Shown one piece after another: positions 1 through 7,068 of a stretch of DNA of 8,635 bases. This DNA comes from Chitinophagaceae bacterium (GTDB lineage Bacteria; Bacteroidota; Bacteroidia; Chitinophagales; Chitinophagaceae), in NCBI GenBank assembly GCA_025963615.1, contig JAOQAL010000147.1:1-8635 (forward strand), in the 5' to 3' direction. The notes beneath the pieces are model-generated. The model saw nothing but the letters and a program-made list of their open reading frames with translations. It did not search any database and was not told the origin of the DNA. The translations under genes were made by a program, and so were the position numbers. How positions within the stretch are numbered: position 1 is the first letter of the stretch; every line of letters begins with the position of its first letter.

Positions 1-198
1 TGTATTTTCCAATGAATAGATCATCCCCGTTATTTCCTCACACGTTTCATGATTAATTAAAAATATTTTTAGCTTTATAATCACGGCGTTTAGCTAAAAA
101 TATATGGGCTGCCATTACAATATCTGACGTCAATGAATACCTGAAAATTTATTGAACTCAGGATTGAGTGATAACGGTCTGTCCGGCTTCCAGCCATT
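1..198. other. Left-edge intergenic region, no convincing gene
   Basis: This AT-rich stretch lies downstream of the aguB-like gene, which ends at 199. All frames are broken by stops. Two scraps reach the left edge. One is a plus-strand frame open from position 3 to a TAA ending at 56. The other is a minus-strand ATG at 24-22 that reads MIYSLENT off the edge and is preceded by a GAGG-containing stretch. Neither is long enough to identify. The region also holds a 12-bp perfect inverted repeat (listed separately) and a short GGCT/AGCC hairpin at 185-195 just past the aguB stop. That hairpin is not followed by a T-run, so it is a poor terminator. Confidence 0.5.
63..103. repeat. Perfect 12-bp inverted repeat, possible terminator or operator
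   Basis: The left arm ATATTTTTAGCT (63-74) is the exact reverse complement of the right arm AGCTAAAAATAT (92-103), with a 17-nt loop between them. It lies about 96 bp past the stop of the minus-strand aguB-like gene. Read on the minus strand, the stem is followed by TTTTAATT, so a weak transcription terminator is possible. The stem is almost all A/T, which is poor for intrinsic termination. The repeat is also 39 bp upstream of a possible minus-strand start at 24, so an operator is an alternative. The symmetry is certain; the function is inferred. Confidence 0.45.
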
Positions 199-1071
199 TT
201 ACTCATCAATATACCGTTTGGTTATCGGTTGATAAGAATCAATCCTTCTGTCGCGAAGAAACGGCCAGTGGGTTCTGTAAAAATCCGTTTTATCTGTATT
301 TATTTCATGAACAATCACTTCTTCTTTATCATGAGTAGCCTTATATAGTATAGAACCAATCGGATTGGCGATAAAAGAGCCGCCCCAGAATTTCATGGCG
401 CCGTCTTGTTCAAAGCCTACCCGGTTAACACTTACAACATGCACACCGTTCGCTATAGCATGGCTGCGTTGGATGGTCTGCCAGGCATCATATTGTTCCG
501 TATTCGTTGCTTCATCCTGTGCGGTGGACCAGCCGATAGCTGTTGGATAAAAAAGTATTTCAGCGCCCATCAGTGCGGTAATACGCGCTGCTTCCGGATA
601 CCATTGGTCCCAGCAAATCAACACGCCGAACGTAGCAAACTTTGTTTTGAAGATCTTATAACCCAAATCGCCGGGAGTAAAATAGAATTTTTCGTAAAAA
701 GCCGGATCATCAGGAATATGCATTTTCCGGTACTTACCCAGGTAGCTTCCGTCCGCATCTAAAACCGCCGTGGTATTGTGATAAATGCCCTGCGCCCTTT
801 TTTCAAATAAAGAGGCAATGATTACAATGCCTTTTTCCTTTGCAATTTTACTGAGGGCTTCCGTTGAAGGGCCTGGTATGGGCTCGGCAAGTTTGAAATT
901 ATCATACTCTTCCACATCGCAGAAATAAAGGGACGTAAATAATTCCTGCAGGCATACAATCTGCGCGCCTTTCGCGGCGGCTTCAGTTATTTTGTCGATA
1001 GCCTTCGCAAGGTTTTCATTCTTGTTCGCGGAGCAGGACATCTGCACTAACCCGACTTTTACTTTTGCCAT
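199..1071 (-). CDS. aguB: N-carbamoylputrescine amidase (nitrilase superfamily)
   Basis: This 290-residue cytosolic carbon-nitrogen hydrolase fills one nitrilase domain and has the usual length for AguB. It is predicted to convert N-carbamoylputrescine to putrescine, CO2 and ammonia, the last step of the agmatine deiminase route to polyamines. The Glu-Lys-Cys triad is visible: E43 in LQELF, K116 in KYRKMHIPDD and C153 in LICWDQWYPEAAR. The CWDQWYPEAAR stretch and FYPTAIGW (about 174-181) are typical of the carbamoylputrescine amidase branch rather than of nitrilases or beta-ureidopropionases. The start is the only sensible ATG, directly before the AKVKVGLVQ beta-strand. No Shine-Dalgarno is present, and a TATTTTTG -7 element lies 18 bp upstream. 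The usual partner, agmatine deiminase, is not in the window. The desaturase upstream ends 174 bp away, so this gene is probably transcribed on its own. The family call is firm; the exact substrate is inferred from motifs. Confidence 0.9.
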   Translation of the reverse strand: MAKVKVGLVQMSCSANKNENLAKAIDKITEAAAKGAQIVCLQELFTSLYFCDVEEYDNFKLAEPIPGPSTEALSKIAKEKGIVIIASLFEKRAQGIYHNTTAVLDADGSYLGKYRKMHIPDDPAFYEKFYFTPGDLGYKIFKTKFATFGVLICWDQWYPEAARITALMGAEILFYPTAIGWSTAQDEATNTEQYDAWQTIQRSHAIANGVHVVSVNRVGFEQDGAMKFWGGSFIANPIGSILYKATHDKEEVIVHEINTDKTDFYRTHWPFLRDRRIDSYQPITKRYIDE

Positions 1072-1088
1072 GCTTTTAATTTGAGATG

Positions 1089-1096
1089 CAAAAATA
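1089..1096 (-). promoter_or_regulatory. Candidate Bacteroidota -7 element for aguB
   Basis: On the minus strand this reads TATTTTTG, a full match to the TAnnTTTG -7 consensus of the Bacteroidota housekeeping sigma factor. It lies 17 bp before the aguB start codon, implying a 5' leader of only about ten bases. No TTG or TTTG -33 element is seen at the expected distance, so the match rests on one box. Confidence 0.4.
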
Positions 1097-1245
1097 AAGT
1101 AAAGGGAGATAAGTTGGAGGATTGCTGAAAGGAGCCGGGAGAAGTATCTTCCAAAACAAAACTACTTCCACGGGAGCATTCCGGAGCTTGTTTGGTCAAA
1201 TCACCATAATGATTAAATATGCCTGGATTTTGACTTAGGAAATTT

Positions 1246-2325
1246 TTATTTATGAAGATGATGCTTGCCCATGGCTCTTAAAAAAGCAACATGTGATGCA
1301 ACTGCCAATCGTACCTTAGGATACTCGATATACTCAACACCGTAATCCTGGCAGGCTTTTTTAATAATTTTACTGATAGCGGGATAATGAATATGTGAAA
1401 TTTTGGGAAACAAATGATGCTCTACCTGGAAATTCAACCCCCCTACAAACCAACTTACAAATTTGTTTTTAGTAGCAAAATTAGCGGTGGTTTTTATCTG
1501 GTGGATGGCCCATTCATCTTCCATCTTGCCAGATTTTTCATCTGGCATAGGGAAATGAGTGTGCTCCACGGTATGCGCTAACTGGAAGACAATGCTTAAT
1601 ACAAATCCTGCTACAAGAGACATGCTTAAAAAGCCAATCAGCCACGGAGTAAAGCCAACCATATAAATGGGCAGGGCCACAAAAATAAAAGCGTGTGCTG
1701 CCTTGTAAAACCAGAAAAAGAAGTGTTCAGAAAAAGTCATCTTCCTGAGGGGGATTTCTCCGATCTTGCCGGAAAAATATTTTTTATAATCTGTTACAAA
1801 TATCCACCAGATATAAAGCAGGGAGTAAGCAGCCCAGAAGTAAAAATGCTGATACTTGTGTATTTTATAATGTTCCTGTTCATCACAAAGTCTTAATAAG
1901 GGACGGGCTTCTATATCATCATCTACACCATGAATATTGGTATAAGTATGATGAATGACATTGTGCTTGGTTTTCCACATATACTGACTGGCGCCTAAAA
2001 AACTTGCGATATTAGAGGCAACACCATTAATCCATTTATAACGGCTGAAACTACCATGAGCGCCGTCGTGCATGACATTAAATCCAATAGCTGCCGTGAT
2101 GCAACCTAAAAAAACGCTCTCCAATACAGCCCATAATGCGGGCGGCGTAAAAAAAACGAGATGAGTATATGCTGCGATAAAAGTTATTACTAATAAAACC
2201 GCTTTAAAATAGAGTTTAAAATTACCTGTGGTGGCCTTACCTTTTTCTTTAAAGTAATCACCAATCCTTTTTTTTAATTCCCCGTGAAAGGAAAGAGGTG
2301 TTTTTGGGAATTTTGGAGTTGACAT
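1246..2325 (-). CDS. Membrane fatty acid desaturase, front-end (delta-6/DesD-like) type
   Basis: This 359-residue integral membrane di-iron desaturase introduces a double bond into an acyl chain (acyl-CoA or acyl-lipid; automated pipelines often call it linoleoyl-CoA desaturase). The three histidine boxes are HDGAH at 86-90, HNVIHH at 121-126 and QVEHH at 300-304. An additional HTVEH lies at 251-255. Glutamine in place of the first histidine of the third box is the hallmark of front-end desaturases. Hydrophobic segments lie near 40-60, 67-84, 160-178, 205-225 and 228-250. The length and the motifs HHTYTNI, DEWAIHQIKTTANFAT and HLFPKISHIHYP resemble cyanobacterial delta-6 desaturase DesD as I remember it. 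There is no fused cytochrome b5 domain, so an external electron donor such as ferredoxin is needed. The ATG is preceded by an A-rich leader without Shine-Dalgarno and by a perfect -7 element at 2353-2360. Regioselectivity cannot be read from sequence. It probably has its own promoter, since bshB1 ends 140 bp upstream. Confidence 0.9.
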   Translation of the reverse strand: MSTPKFPKTPLSFHGELKKRIGDYFKEKGKATTGNFKLYFKAVLLVITFIAAYTHLVFFTPPALWAVLESVFLGCITAAIGFNVMHDGAHGSFSRYKWINGVASNIASFLGASQYMWKTKHNVIHHTYTNIHGVDDDIEARPLLRLCDEQEHYKIHKYQHFYFWAAYSLLYIWWIFVTDYKKYFSGKIGEIPLRKMTFSEHFFFWFYKAAHAFIFVALPIYMVGFTPWLIGFLSMSLVAGFVLSIVFQLAHTVEHTHFPMPDEKSGKMEDEWAIHQIKTTANFATKNKFVSWFVGGLNFQVEHHLFPKISHIHYPAISKIIKKACQDYGVEYIEYPKVRLAVASHVAFLRAMGKHHLHK

Positions 2326-2352
2326 TTTTTTAAAATAGAATTATATTACCTG

Positions 2353-2389
2353 CAAAGGTAGTTTTAGTTACTCATAAAACGTTCACAAA
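2353..2389 (-). promoter_or_regulatory. Candidate Bacteroidota promoter for the desaturase
   Basis: The minus strand carries TACCTTTG (2360-2353), a perfect TAnnTTTG -7 element, 27 bp before the desaturase ATG. A TTTG (2389-2386) lies upstream with a 25-nt spacer, a little longer than the usual 17-23, so the -33 assignment is uncertain. The predicted transcript would have a leader of about 20 nt. The 140-bp gap from bshB1 and this element together suggest that the desaturase is independently transcribed. Confidence 0.5.
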
Positions 2390-2465
2390 GTGATTTGTAT
2401 TATCAACAGGTGAACAAATAATGACATTCCCGTAACAATGTGGTAAACATCTTAGTACTACCTGC

Positions 2466-3260
2466 TTAGGTCTCGTTTAGCACTAAAGCATCAAGATTCC
2501 GCATCCCGATCTTCTTCTCTGAAATAAAACCTTCCGCATATTTTACACCAATACGTTTACCCAGCATCCGCGCCCTTGCGATGACACTGTCTAAAAAATC
2601 AGGACTTGAAATGTATGTTTGAGGTCCATGACTGCCCGTGTCAGAATTATAAAATTGGGTGGAGTAGGCTTCTATCGACTTCATCTTTTGCTCAAAAACC
2701 CCGCTGATATCAATCAGTATATCAGGTTCATGATACCAATCCTGTAAATACTGAAGAAAATATTTAGGTCGCCATTTTTGCTGTACATTTCCAAGTTCGT
2801 CCTTAGTTTCAATTTTAGCAAGACCTGAAAGAAAGAAGGCGTCACTGATCAGGTGTCCGGCCCGGCCATGATCGGGGTGACGGTCATGCAAAATATTACC
2901 AATGATTATTTCAGGCTGGTATTTTCGAATGGCTTGTATCAACTTTAACTGGTGTTCTTCATCATTACGGAAAAAACCATCCCGCATCTTAAGGTTTTCC
3001 CTGCACTGGGCACCGATGATCATGGCTGCTTTCGCAGCTTCTTCGTAGCGGGTATTTATAGTTCCCCTGGTGCCTAGTTCGCCCTGTGTAAGGTCGACGA
3101 TACCGATCTTTTTTCCAAGCCTGATCTCATTCACCAACGTGCCCGCACAACCTAATTCTATATCATCCGGGTGAACACCTATTGCGAGGATATCTACTTT
3201 AGTCCCGGGACCTCCGGCTGGAGGAATGATTGAACTGTTGGAATCTGAATGTTTTATCAT
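2466..3260 (-). CDS. bshB1: Bacillithiol biosynthesis deacetylase BshB1 (PIG-L family)
   Basis: This is a 264-residue zinc-dependent deacetylase of the LmbE/PIG-L family. BshB1 removes the acetyl group from GlcNAc-malate to give GlcN-malate, the second step of bacillithiol synthesis, between glycosyltransferase BshA and cysteine-adding BshC; neither partner is in the window. The family signatures are GVHPDDIELG (H30-P31-D32-D33, metal ligands and general base), TQGELGTRGT (58-67), and DRHPDH (126-131), which supplies the last metal-binding histidine. GMRNLDAL near the C-terminus also fits BshB1. About 20 Ser/Pro/Gly-rich residues precede the usual KVDILAIG start. The reading frame has no ATG, GTG or TTG between M1 and that strand, so the extension appears real. 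The gene lies 93 bp after the DUF4294 gene on the same strand. A TATTTTCG near-match to the -7 box at 3308-3301 might give a promoter of its own. No Shine-Dalgarno is present. Function call is strong. Confidence 0.9.
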   Translation of the reverse strand: MIKHSDSNSSIIPPAGGPGTKVDILAIGVHPDDIELGCAGTLVNEIRLGKKIGIVDLTQGELGTRGTINTRYEEAAKAAMIIGAQCRENLKMRDGFFRNDEEHQLKLIQAIRKYQPEIIIGNILHDRHPDHGRAGHLISDAFFLSGLAKIETKDELGNVQQKWRPKYFLQYLQDWYHEPDILIDISGVFEQKMKSIEAYSTQFYNSDTGSHGPQTYISSPDFLDSVIARARMLGKRIGVKYAEGFISEKKIGMRNLDALVLNET

Positions 3261-3353
3261 GGTTGGCAGTCTCTAAAAAAATAAGGTTAATTTGTTTCTC
3301 CGAAAATAAGATTAAAAGAAAAGATATAGTTTAGATAAGCGGCCTTTTTCTTA

Positions 3354-4067
3354 TCAGGGATTGGGGATTGATTGCCGGAAAGGATTGTTATACCACATAC
3401 CGTCAATTTCTTTAACGATGTTTTCTATCTGGCGATCTGTCTTATCGGTAAGAGCATAATCCTGTTTTAAGCTGCTGCCAAAAAAGAAGGCAACTGTCTG
3501 GTACAATCTAGCGGTTAACCCACCCCGGTATTCTTTCACAATTTCATAGCAATTATTACCTGTCTGGCGGTTGATCAGTTTCATCAATACCCTGCCCTGG
3601 TAAACAGAAAGGTTAGACAGCGGGTCACCGAACTGGGCTTTTAATTCTTTTTCTCTCGTTTTAATATAATTTTTACGCTGCCGTTTCGATTCCATCGACG
3701 CCATATGGGCATTCATATCATTCAGCAGGAAACCGGCTGTACGGGCGTAAGGATAGGTAACATACACCGCATTCCGCAATCTTGTCCATTCCTGTACATA
3801 TTTTGCCAGTTTATTTTCTGGCATATTGGATACCCAGGCCATCTCCATTTCTTTATACGGCAACAACTCGCCATTATAATATATGGCCGAAACAATAATT
3901 GTATCATGAGAGCCCCAGTTTTTTGCCCGTTCCGAAACGGAGGGAGGGTCAGGAGGAAATTTCGAGGTGGTCGTATCTTTACTCTGCGCAAACAGATCTC
4001 CCGTAGCTAACAAAGCACTAAAGATTAAAAGACAGTATTGGGAGCGGTATGATAACGCACAATACAT
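3354..4067 (-). CDS. Secreted DUF4294 domain protein, function unknown
   Basis: This 237-residue protein has an N-terminal signal peptide. The hydrophobic core YCLLIFSALLATG (about 11-23) ends in LFAQS, suggesting cleavage around residues 27-28 and export to the periplasm. A low-complexity Thr/Ser/Pro linker (31-45) follows. From about 55 to 222 comes a domain that I recognise as DUF4294, a Bacteroidota family without known function. Features supporting this are the short beta segment DTIIVSAIYYNGELLPY and the basic/aromatic stretch TRLRNAVYVTYPYARTAGFLLNDMN split over 95-119. A charged helix with KRQRKNYIKTREKELKAQFG (128-147) and the LINRQTGNNCYEIVKEYRGG region (164-183) also fit. It has a single cysteine in the mature part (C173), so no CxxC redox motif and no thioredoxin-like role is indicated. 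It starts 57 bp after the ccmF stop with no visible promoter, so co-transcription with ccmEF is likely. A periplasmic role linked to cytochrome maturation is only a guess from position. Confidence 0.8.
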   Translation of the reverse strand: MYCALSYRSQYCLLIFSALLATGDLFAQSKDTTTSKFPPDPPSVSERAKNWGSHDTIIVSAIYYNGELLPYKEMEMAWVSNMPENKLAKYVQEWTRLRNAVYVTYPYARTAGFLLNDMNAHMASMESKRQRKNYIKTREKELKAQFGDPLSNLSVYQGRVLMKLINRQTGNNCYEIVKEYRGGLTARLYQTVAFFFGSSLKQDYALTDKTDRQIENIVKEIDGMWYNNPFRQSIPNP

Positions 4068-4124
4068 ACTAACTGGACGCTAAACTACAAAAAGCCGGTG
4101 ATTTTTAAAACAAGGACAGTGAAG

Positions 4125-6602
4125 CTACAAATTCTGTTGTTTAGAAAATTCTAAAATTTCACCTTGCCGGGCTAGTTTATTGAGCTCATTCCGGCGTACT
4201 ATGCTGATTATTAACCCAGTTACCATCACAATAACTCCCAGCCATAAAATACGTATAAATGGAAATTTATAGGCTTTCAGCGTCACATATTCTAAAATAG
4301 AGTCTGTTTCCCTGATGCCCAACTCAACATGGTTTCCTGTTACCTTATTTAGTTTCAATACCAGGTTTTCTGAAGTAACCGTATCGGGTACGGCTAAAAA
4401 ATTTCCCTTTGCGATGGCCAGTTTAGGAATAGATGTATAGGAGGTGTTATTTTTTGAATGAACTTTTATATGGGCTTCATACAAGGCCCCGCCGGCTCCA
4501 AACAATTCTTCAGGCAAGCTGTCTTTCGTTGTTATTTTTTCCAACACCATAAAGCCGGAGGAATAAAAAACACTATCACCAACTTTTAGTTCCCGGTTAC
4601 GGAATGTAGTTGTATCCTTTACCAGTTCCGGATTGCGCAGCGAAGTAATATAGGTGAATATATCATGGTCCCAATAATGTCTTGAGTCAGGACTTGCCAT
4701 CAAGCCATCGTTACCCTTATAATTTACAAACGCATTGGGGGTTAAGGTAAATTCCTCTTTTCCGTCTTTACTTTTAAAGTGAATCCGGTAAAACCATAAT
4801 GGCTTTTGGGGGTGCGAGGAATCGCTTTGGTAGGTAACCAGGTACTTACCCATATCCATAGGAATACCTTTAACCAGTGTAAGATTCTCGCCGGGGTCTC
4901 CTGTTATTTTATTATTAGCCTCGCCAAGCGGAACATAAATACCACTTGTATTATGAGACAATATTTCTTTCTTGGAAGATGAAATTAAAATGCCTGCCAG
5001 CATTAATGAAAAACCAAAATGTGCAATGGAGGCACCGGAAAGTTTCAACTTACCCTTCATGCCGATCCAGATGTACAAAAGGTTTGCGATTGCTGCATAA
5101 ATACTGCTGACTATTGCAATCCAGATGGCTATCAGGAAACCAAGGCCCTTTTTATCATAATCAATATTACCAAAGGCCAGTATCAACGAAGCTATCACAG
5201 CCGCAATAATAGTTGGGTAAAGAATTTTTTTCCAAAAAAAACTTTTTGATGTCTCTCTATATTTCAGGTATTGTGATACCGCTGTAAGAGCCCCGATTAC
5301 TATGGCTACAAAAATCTGTACCCGGTTATAAGCAAACTCTACATCTTCCGGTGCGGCTATGTTAGTACCAAAAATCTTATTAAATACCGGCACAGATGTT
5401 TTACCAATAATAACCAACCCAGCCAGGAACAATACTAATGAACCGATAAACATCCAGAACTCGCGGGATGAAGCGCTTTCTTCCTGCCGGACTGTTGGAA
5501 TATACCGGCTGTTCTGAAAGAATAAAACAAATGCAGGAATCAACATGAATCCCATAAAGACCAGCAAATGATATAAAAGAGAATTGCCTTCCCCGGTAAA
5601 CGCATGCACTGAGGTATCACCTAAAATTCCTGTGCGTGTTAAAAAAGTCGAATACAAAATCAAACCGAAGGAAAAAATAAAAAACAGGAAAGTAGGTTTT
5701 AAGGCCCTGCCAGTATGTTTGAAGATTAATAAAGTATGGATGCCCGCTACCATGGTCAGCCAGGGCACCATGGACGCATTTTCCACCGGATCCCAGGCCC
5801 AATACCCACCGAATGTAAGTGATTCATAGGCCCACATGCCACCCATCATCACTCCGGTTCCTAATGCGGCTGCCGAAAATAAAGCCCAGGGCAATGCGGC
5901 TTTTGTCCATTCTCCGTATTTCTTTGTCCATAAGCCTGCAAATGCAAAAGCGAAAGGGAAAAGTGTGGAGGCAAAGCCAAGAAATAATACGGGTGGATGA
6001 ATGGTCATCCAGTAATTCTGTAGTAAGGGATTCAGGTCATTACCATCTTTAATGAAAGACAGATAGTCGGGTCTTGAAAAAATAGGCCCGGCAGTTTCAT
6101 TACGTAATAATGCAAAAGGATTTGATCCGATTTTTTCTCCAAAAAAATAAAGTCCCGTTACCAGGGTAGCGAGGATGAGTTGGGCAAAACTAACTACAGT
6201 CATAACAGGAGTTTCCCACTGCCTGCTGTTTTTTATGACCACTAACCCCAGCACACAATGCCAGAAACTCCACAAAAGAAAACTGCCCTCCTGTCCTTCC
6301 CAGGTACAGGCCAGCAAGTATTTTGTTTCCAGCGACCGGCTGGTATGCTTCCAGGCATACTGGTATTCGAACAGGTGATTGAAATTGATATAAACAATAA
6401 GACCCACCACGGCAAAAACAGAAAAAGCCTCTGTGATAAAAGCGATGCGGGCCAATCTCTTCCAGCTATCCTTATCTTCTTGAATTTTTACAGTAGTTGC
6501 TTTGAAGTAAGCGACGGTGGCCACTAATGAAGCCACTAAGGAAAGTATAATAAACAGATGGCCTAACTGGCCAGGCAATAACCGTTCGCCGATATAATCC
6601 AT
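4125..6602 (-). CDS. ccmF: Cytochrome c maturation haem lyase CcmF (CcsA-superfamily)
   Basis: This is an 825-residue polytopic inner-membrane protein with about 15 hydrophobic segments. CcmF receives haem from CcmE and attaches it to CxxCH motifs of apocytochromes c in the periplasm. The haem-handling WWD motif reads GGYWAWDPVENAS at 265-277. Four histidines sit where CcmF keeps its conserved haem ligands: H202 in IHPP, H289 in GIHT, H333 in SVHAF and H528 in SIAHFG. The motif WEGQEGSFLLW (101-111) also matches the family. A large soluble periplasmic domain spans about 541-780, between two hydrophobic segments, the last near 783-801. The protein is well above the roughly 650 residues of the E. 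coli protein, and most of the excess is this domain. It starts 6 bp after the ccmE stop, so the two form an operon. There is no Shine-Dalgarno. No ccmA, B, C, D, G or H lies nearby in the window. Automatic annotation may read 'cytochrome c biogenesis protein CcsA', which shares the WWD domain, but the flanking histidines and the ccmE neighbour favour CcmF. Confidence 0.93.
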   Translation of the reverse strand: MDYIGERLLPGQLGHLFIILSLVASLVATVAYFKATTVKIQEDKDSWKRLARIAFITEAFSVFAVVGLIVYINFNHLFEYQYAWKHTSRSLETKYLLACTWEGQEGSFLLWSFWHCVLGLVVIKNSRQWETPVMTVVSFAQLILATLVTGLYFFGEKIGSNPFALLRNETAGPIFSRPDYLSFIKDGNDLNPLLQNYWMTIHPPVLFLGFASTLFPFAFAFAGLWTKKYGEWTKAALPWALFSAAALGTGVMMGGMWAYESLTFGGYWAWDPVENASMVPWLTMVAGIHTLLIFKHTGRALKPTFLFFIFSFGLILYSTFLTRTGILGDTSVHAFTGEGNSLLYHLLVFMGFMLIPAFVLFFQNSRYIPTVRQEESASSREFWMFIGSLVLFLAGLVIIGKTSVPVFNKIFGTNIAAPEDVEFAYNRVQIFVAIVIGALTAVSQYLKYRETSKSFFWKKILYPTIIAAVIASLILAFGNIDYDKKGLGFLIAIWIAIVSSIYAAIANLLYIWIGMKGKLKLSGASIAHFGFSLMLAGILISSSKKEILSHNTSGIYVPLGEANNKITGDPGENLTLVKGIPMDMGKYLVTYQSDSSHPQKPLWFYRIHFKSKDGKEEFTLTPNAFVNYKGNDGLMASPDSRHYWDHDIFTYITSLRNPELVKDTTTFRNRELKVGDSVFYSSGFMVLEKITTKDSLPEELFGAGGALYEAHIKVHSKNNTSYTSIPKLAIAKGNFLAVPDTVTSENLVLKLNKVTGNHVELGIRETDSILEYVTLKAYKFPFIRILWLGVIVMVTGLIISIVRRNELNKLARQGEILEFSKQQNL

Positions 6603-6608
6603 GAATGA

Positions 6609-7049
6609 TTAATATTTGGGATCAATTTTAATATCAGAAGGTGATGTCATGGAGGTAGGCAGGTTTTTCTCCGCAACCTTCACATCGTCCTTATATTTAC
6701 TAGGACATTTCATCAATATTTCCCTGCACTCGAAATGATCATCTTTTATAGCACCTTTTAATACCAGCCTTTCACTATGTTCCAGGTTGTCAGGTTTCGG
6801 ACTATGATAAACGACCTTAACAGAACTTCCCAGGGAATCAATGACAGTAAAACTTAAGTAATTTGGGTTTTTATAATCATACTCAACAGGCTGAGTCCTG
6901 TCCAGTTTTGCAATAAGACTTACTGATTTACCCGGCTTGCTTTTCGCAATCTGCACCGTATCATAAGTAGGGCTGCCTTTTAAAAAGCTTATCAGTACGG
7001 CTATTGCAGCAGCAATCAATACCAGCAATACTATTTGGGTTTTCTTCAT
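6609..7049 (-). CDS. ccmE: Haem chaperone CcmE, cysteine (CxxxY) variant
   Basis: This is a 146-residue periplasmic haem chaperone held by one N-terminal helix (about 6-23), followed by a small OB-fold beta-barrel (about 28-112) and a flexible tail. CcmE binds haem covalently and passes it to CcmF. The stretch RLVLKGAIKDDHFECREILMK (split over 94-114) aligns with the family's last strands. Classical CcmE then has K-H-x-x-x-Y with haem bound to the histidine. Here the residues are K114-C115-P116-S117-K118-Y119, so cysteine replaces the histidine and the tyrosine is kept. Such CxxxY forms are known from archaea and some sulfate-reducing bacteria, so this need not be inactive. A second cysteine, C108, lies in the preceding strand. 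The gene is the first of the minus-strand block, 6 bp ahead of ccmF, with a TAATTTTG promoter element about 20 bp upstream and no Shine-Dalgarno. Confidence 0.9.
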   Translation of the reverse strand: MKKTQIVLLVLIAAAIAVLISFLKGSPTYDTVQIAKSKPGKSVSLIAKLDRTQPVEYDYKNPNYLSFTVIDSLGSSVKVVYHSPKPDNLEHSERLVLKGAIKDDHFECREILMKCPSKYKDDVKVAEKNLPTSMTSPSDIKIDPKY

Positions 7050-7068
7050 ATTGATCTAAAATTCACGA

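Noticed and set aside
1..24. Possible start of a minus-strand gene (MIYSLENT) running off the left edge
   Set aside because: Only eight codons are visible and there is no full -7 box; a GAGG upstream is not persuasive in a genome that lacks Shine-Dalgarno sites elsewhere.
125..132. TGACGTCA palindrome
   Set aside because: A single 8-bp palindrome with no second copy or promoter context is expected by chance.
406..762. 118-codon plus-strand open frame
   Set aside because: It lies wholly antisense to the aguB-like gene, whose catalytic motifs are intact, and its translation has no recognisable fold or motif.
3211..3224. CCTCC-GGCT-GGAGG hairpin
   Set aside because: It lies within the bshB1 coding region, in Pro/Gly codons, and is short; a regulatory role cannot be supported.
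3334..3355. GATAAG/CTTATC hairpin at the DUF4294 stop codon
   Set aside because: The stem is only 6 bp, the loop is 10 nt, and no T-run follows on the minus strand, so it is not a credible terminator.
3705..4010. 101-codon plus-strand open frame
   Set aside because: It is antisense to the DUF4294 gene, with Cys/Ile-rich composition typical of shadow frames.
5584..6527. Several plus-strand open frames inside ccmF
   Set aside because: They are opposite a well-conserved membrane protein gene, short, overlapping one another and without motifs.
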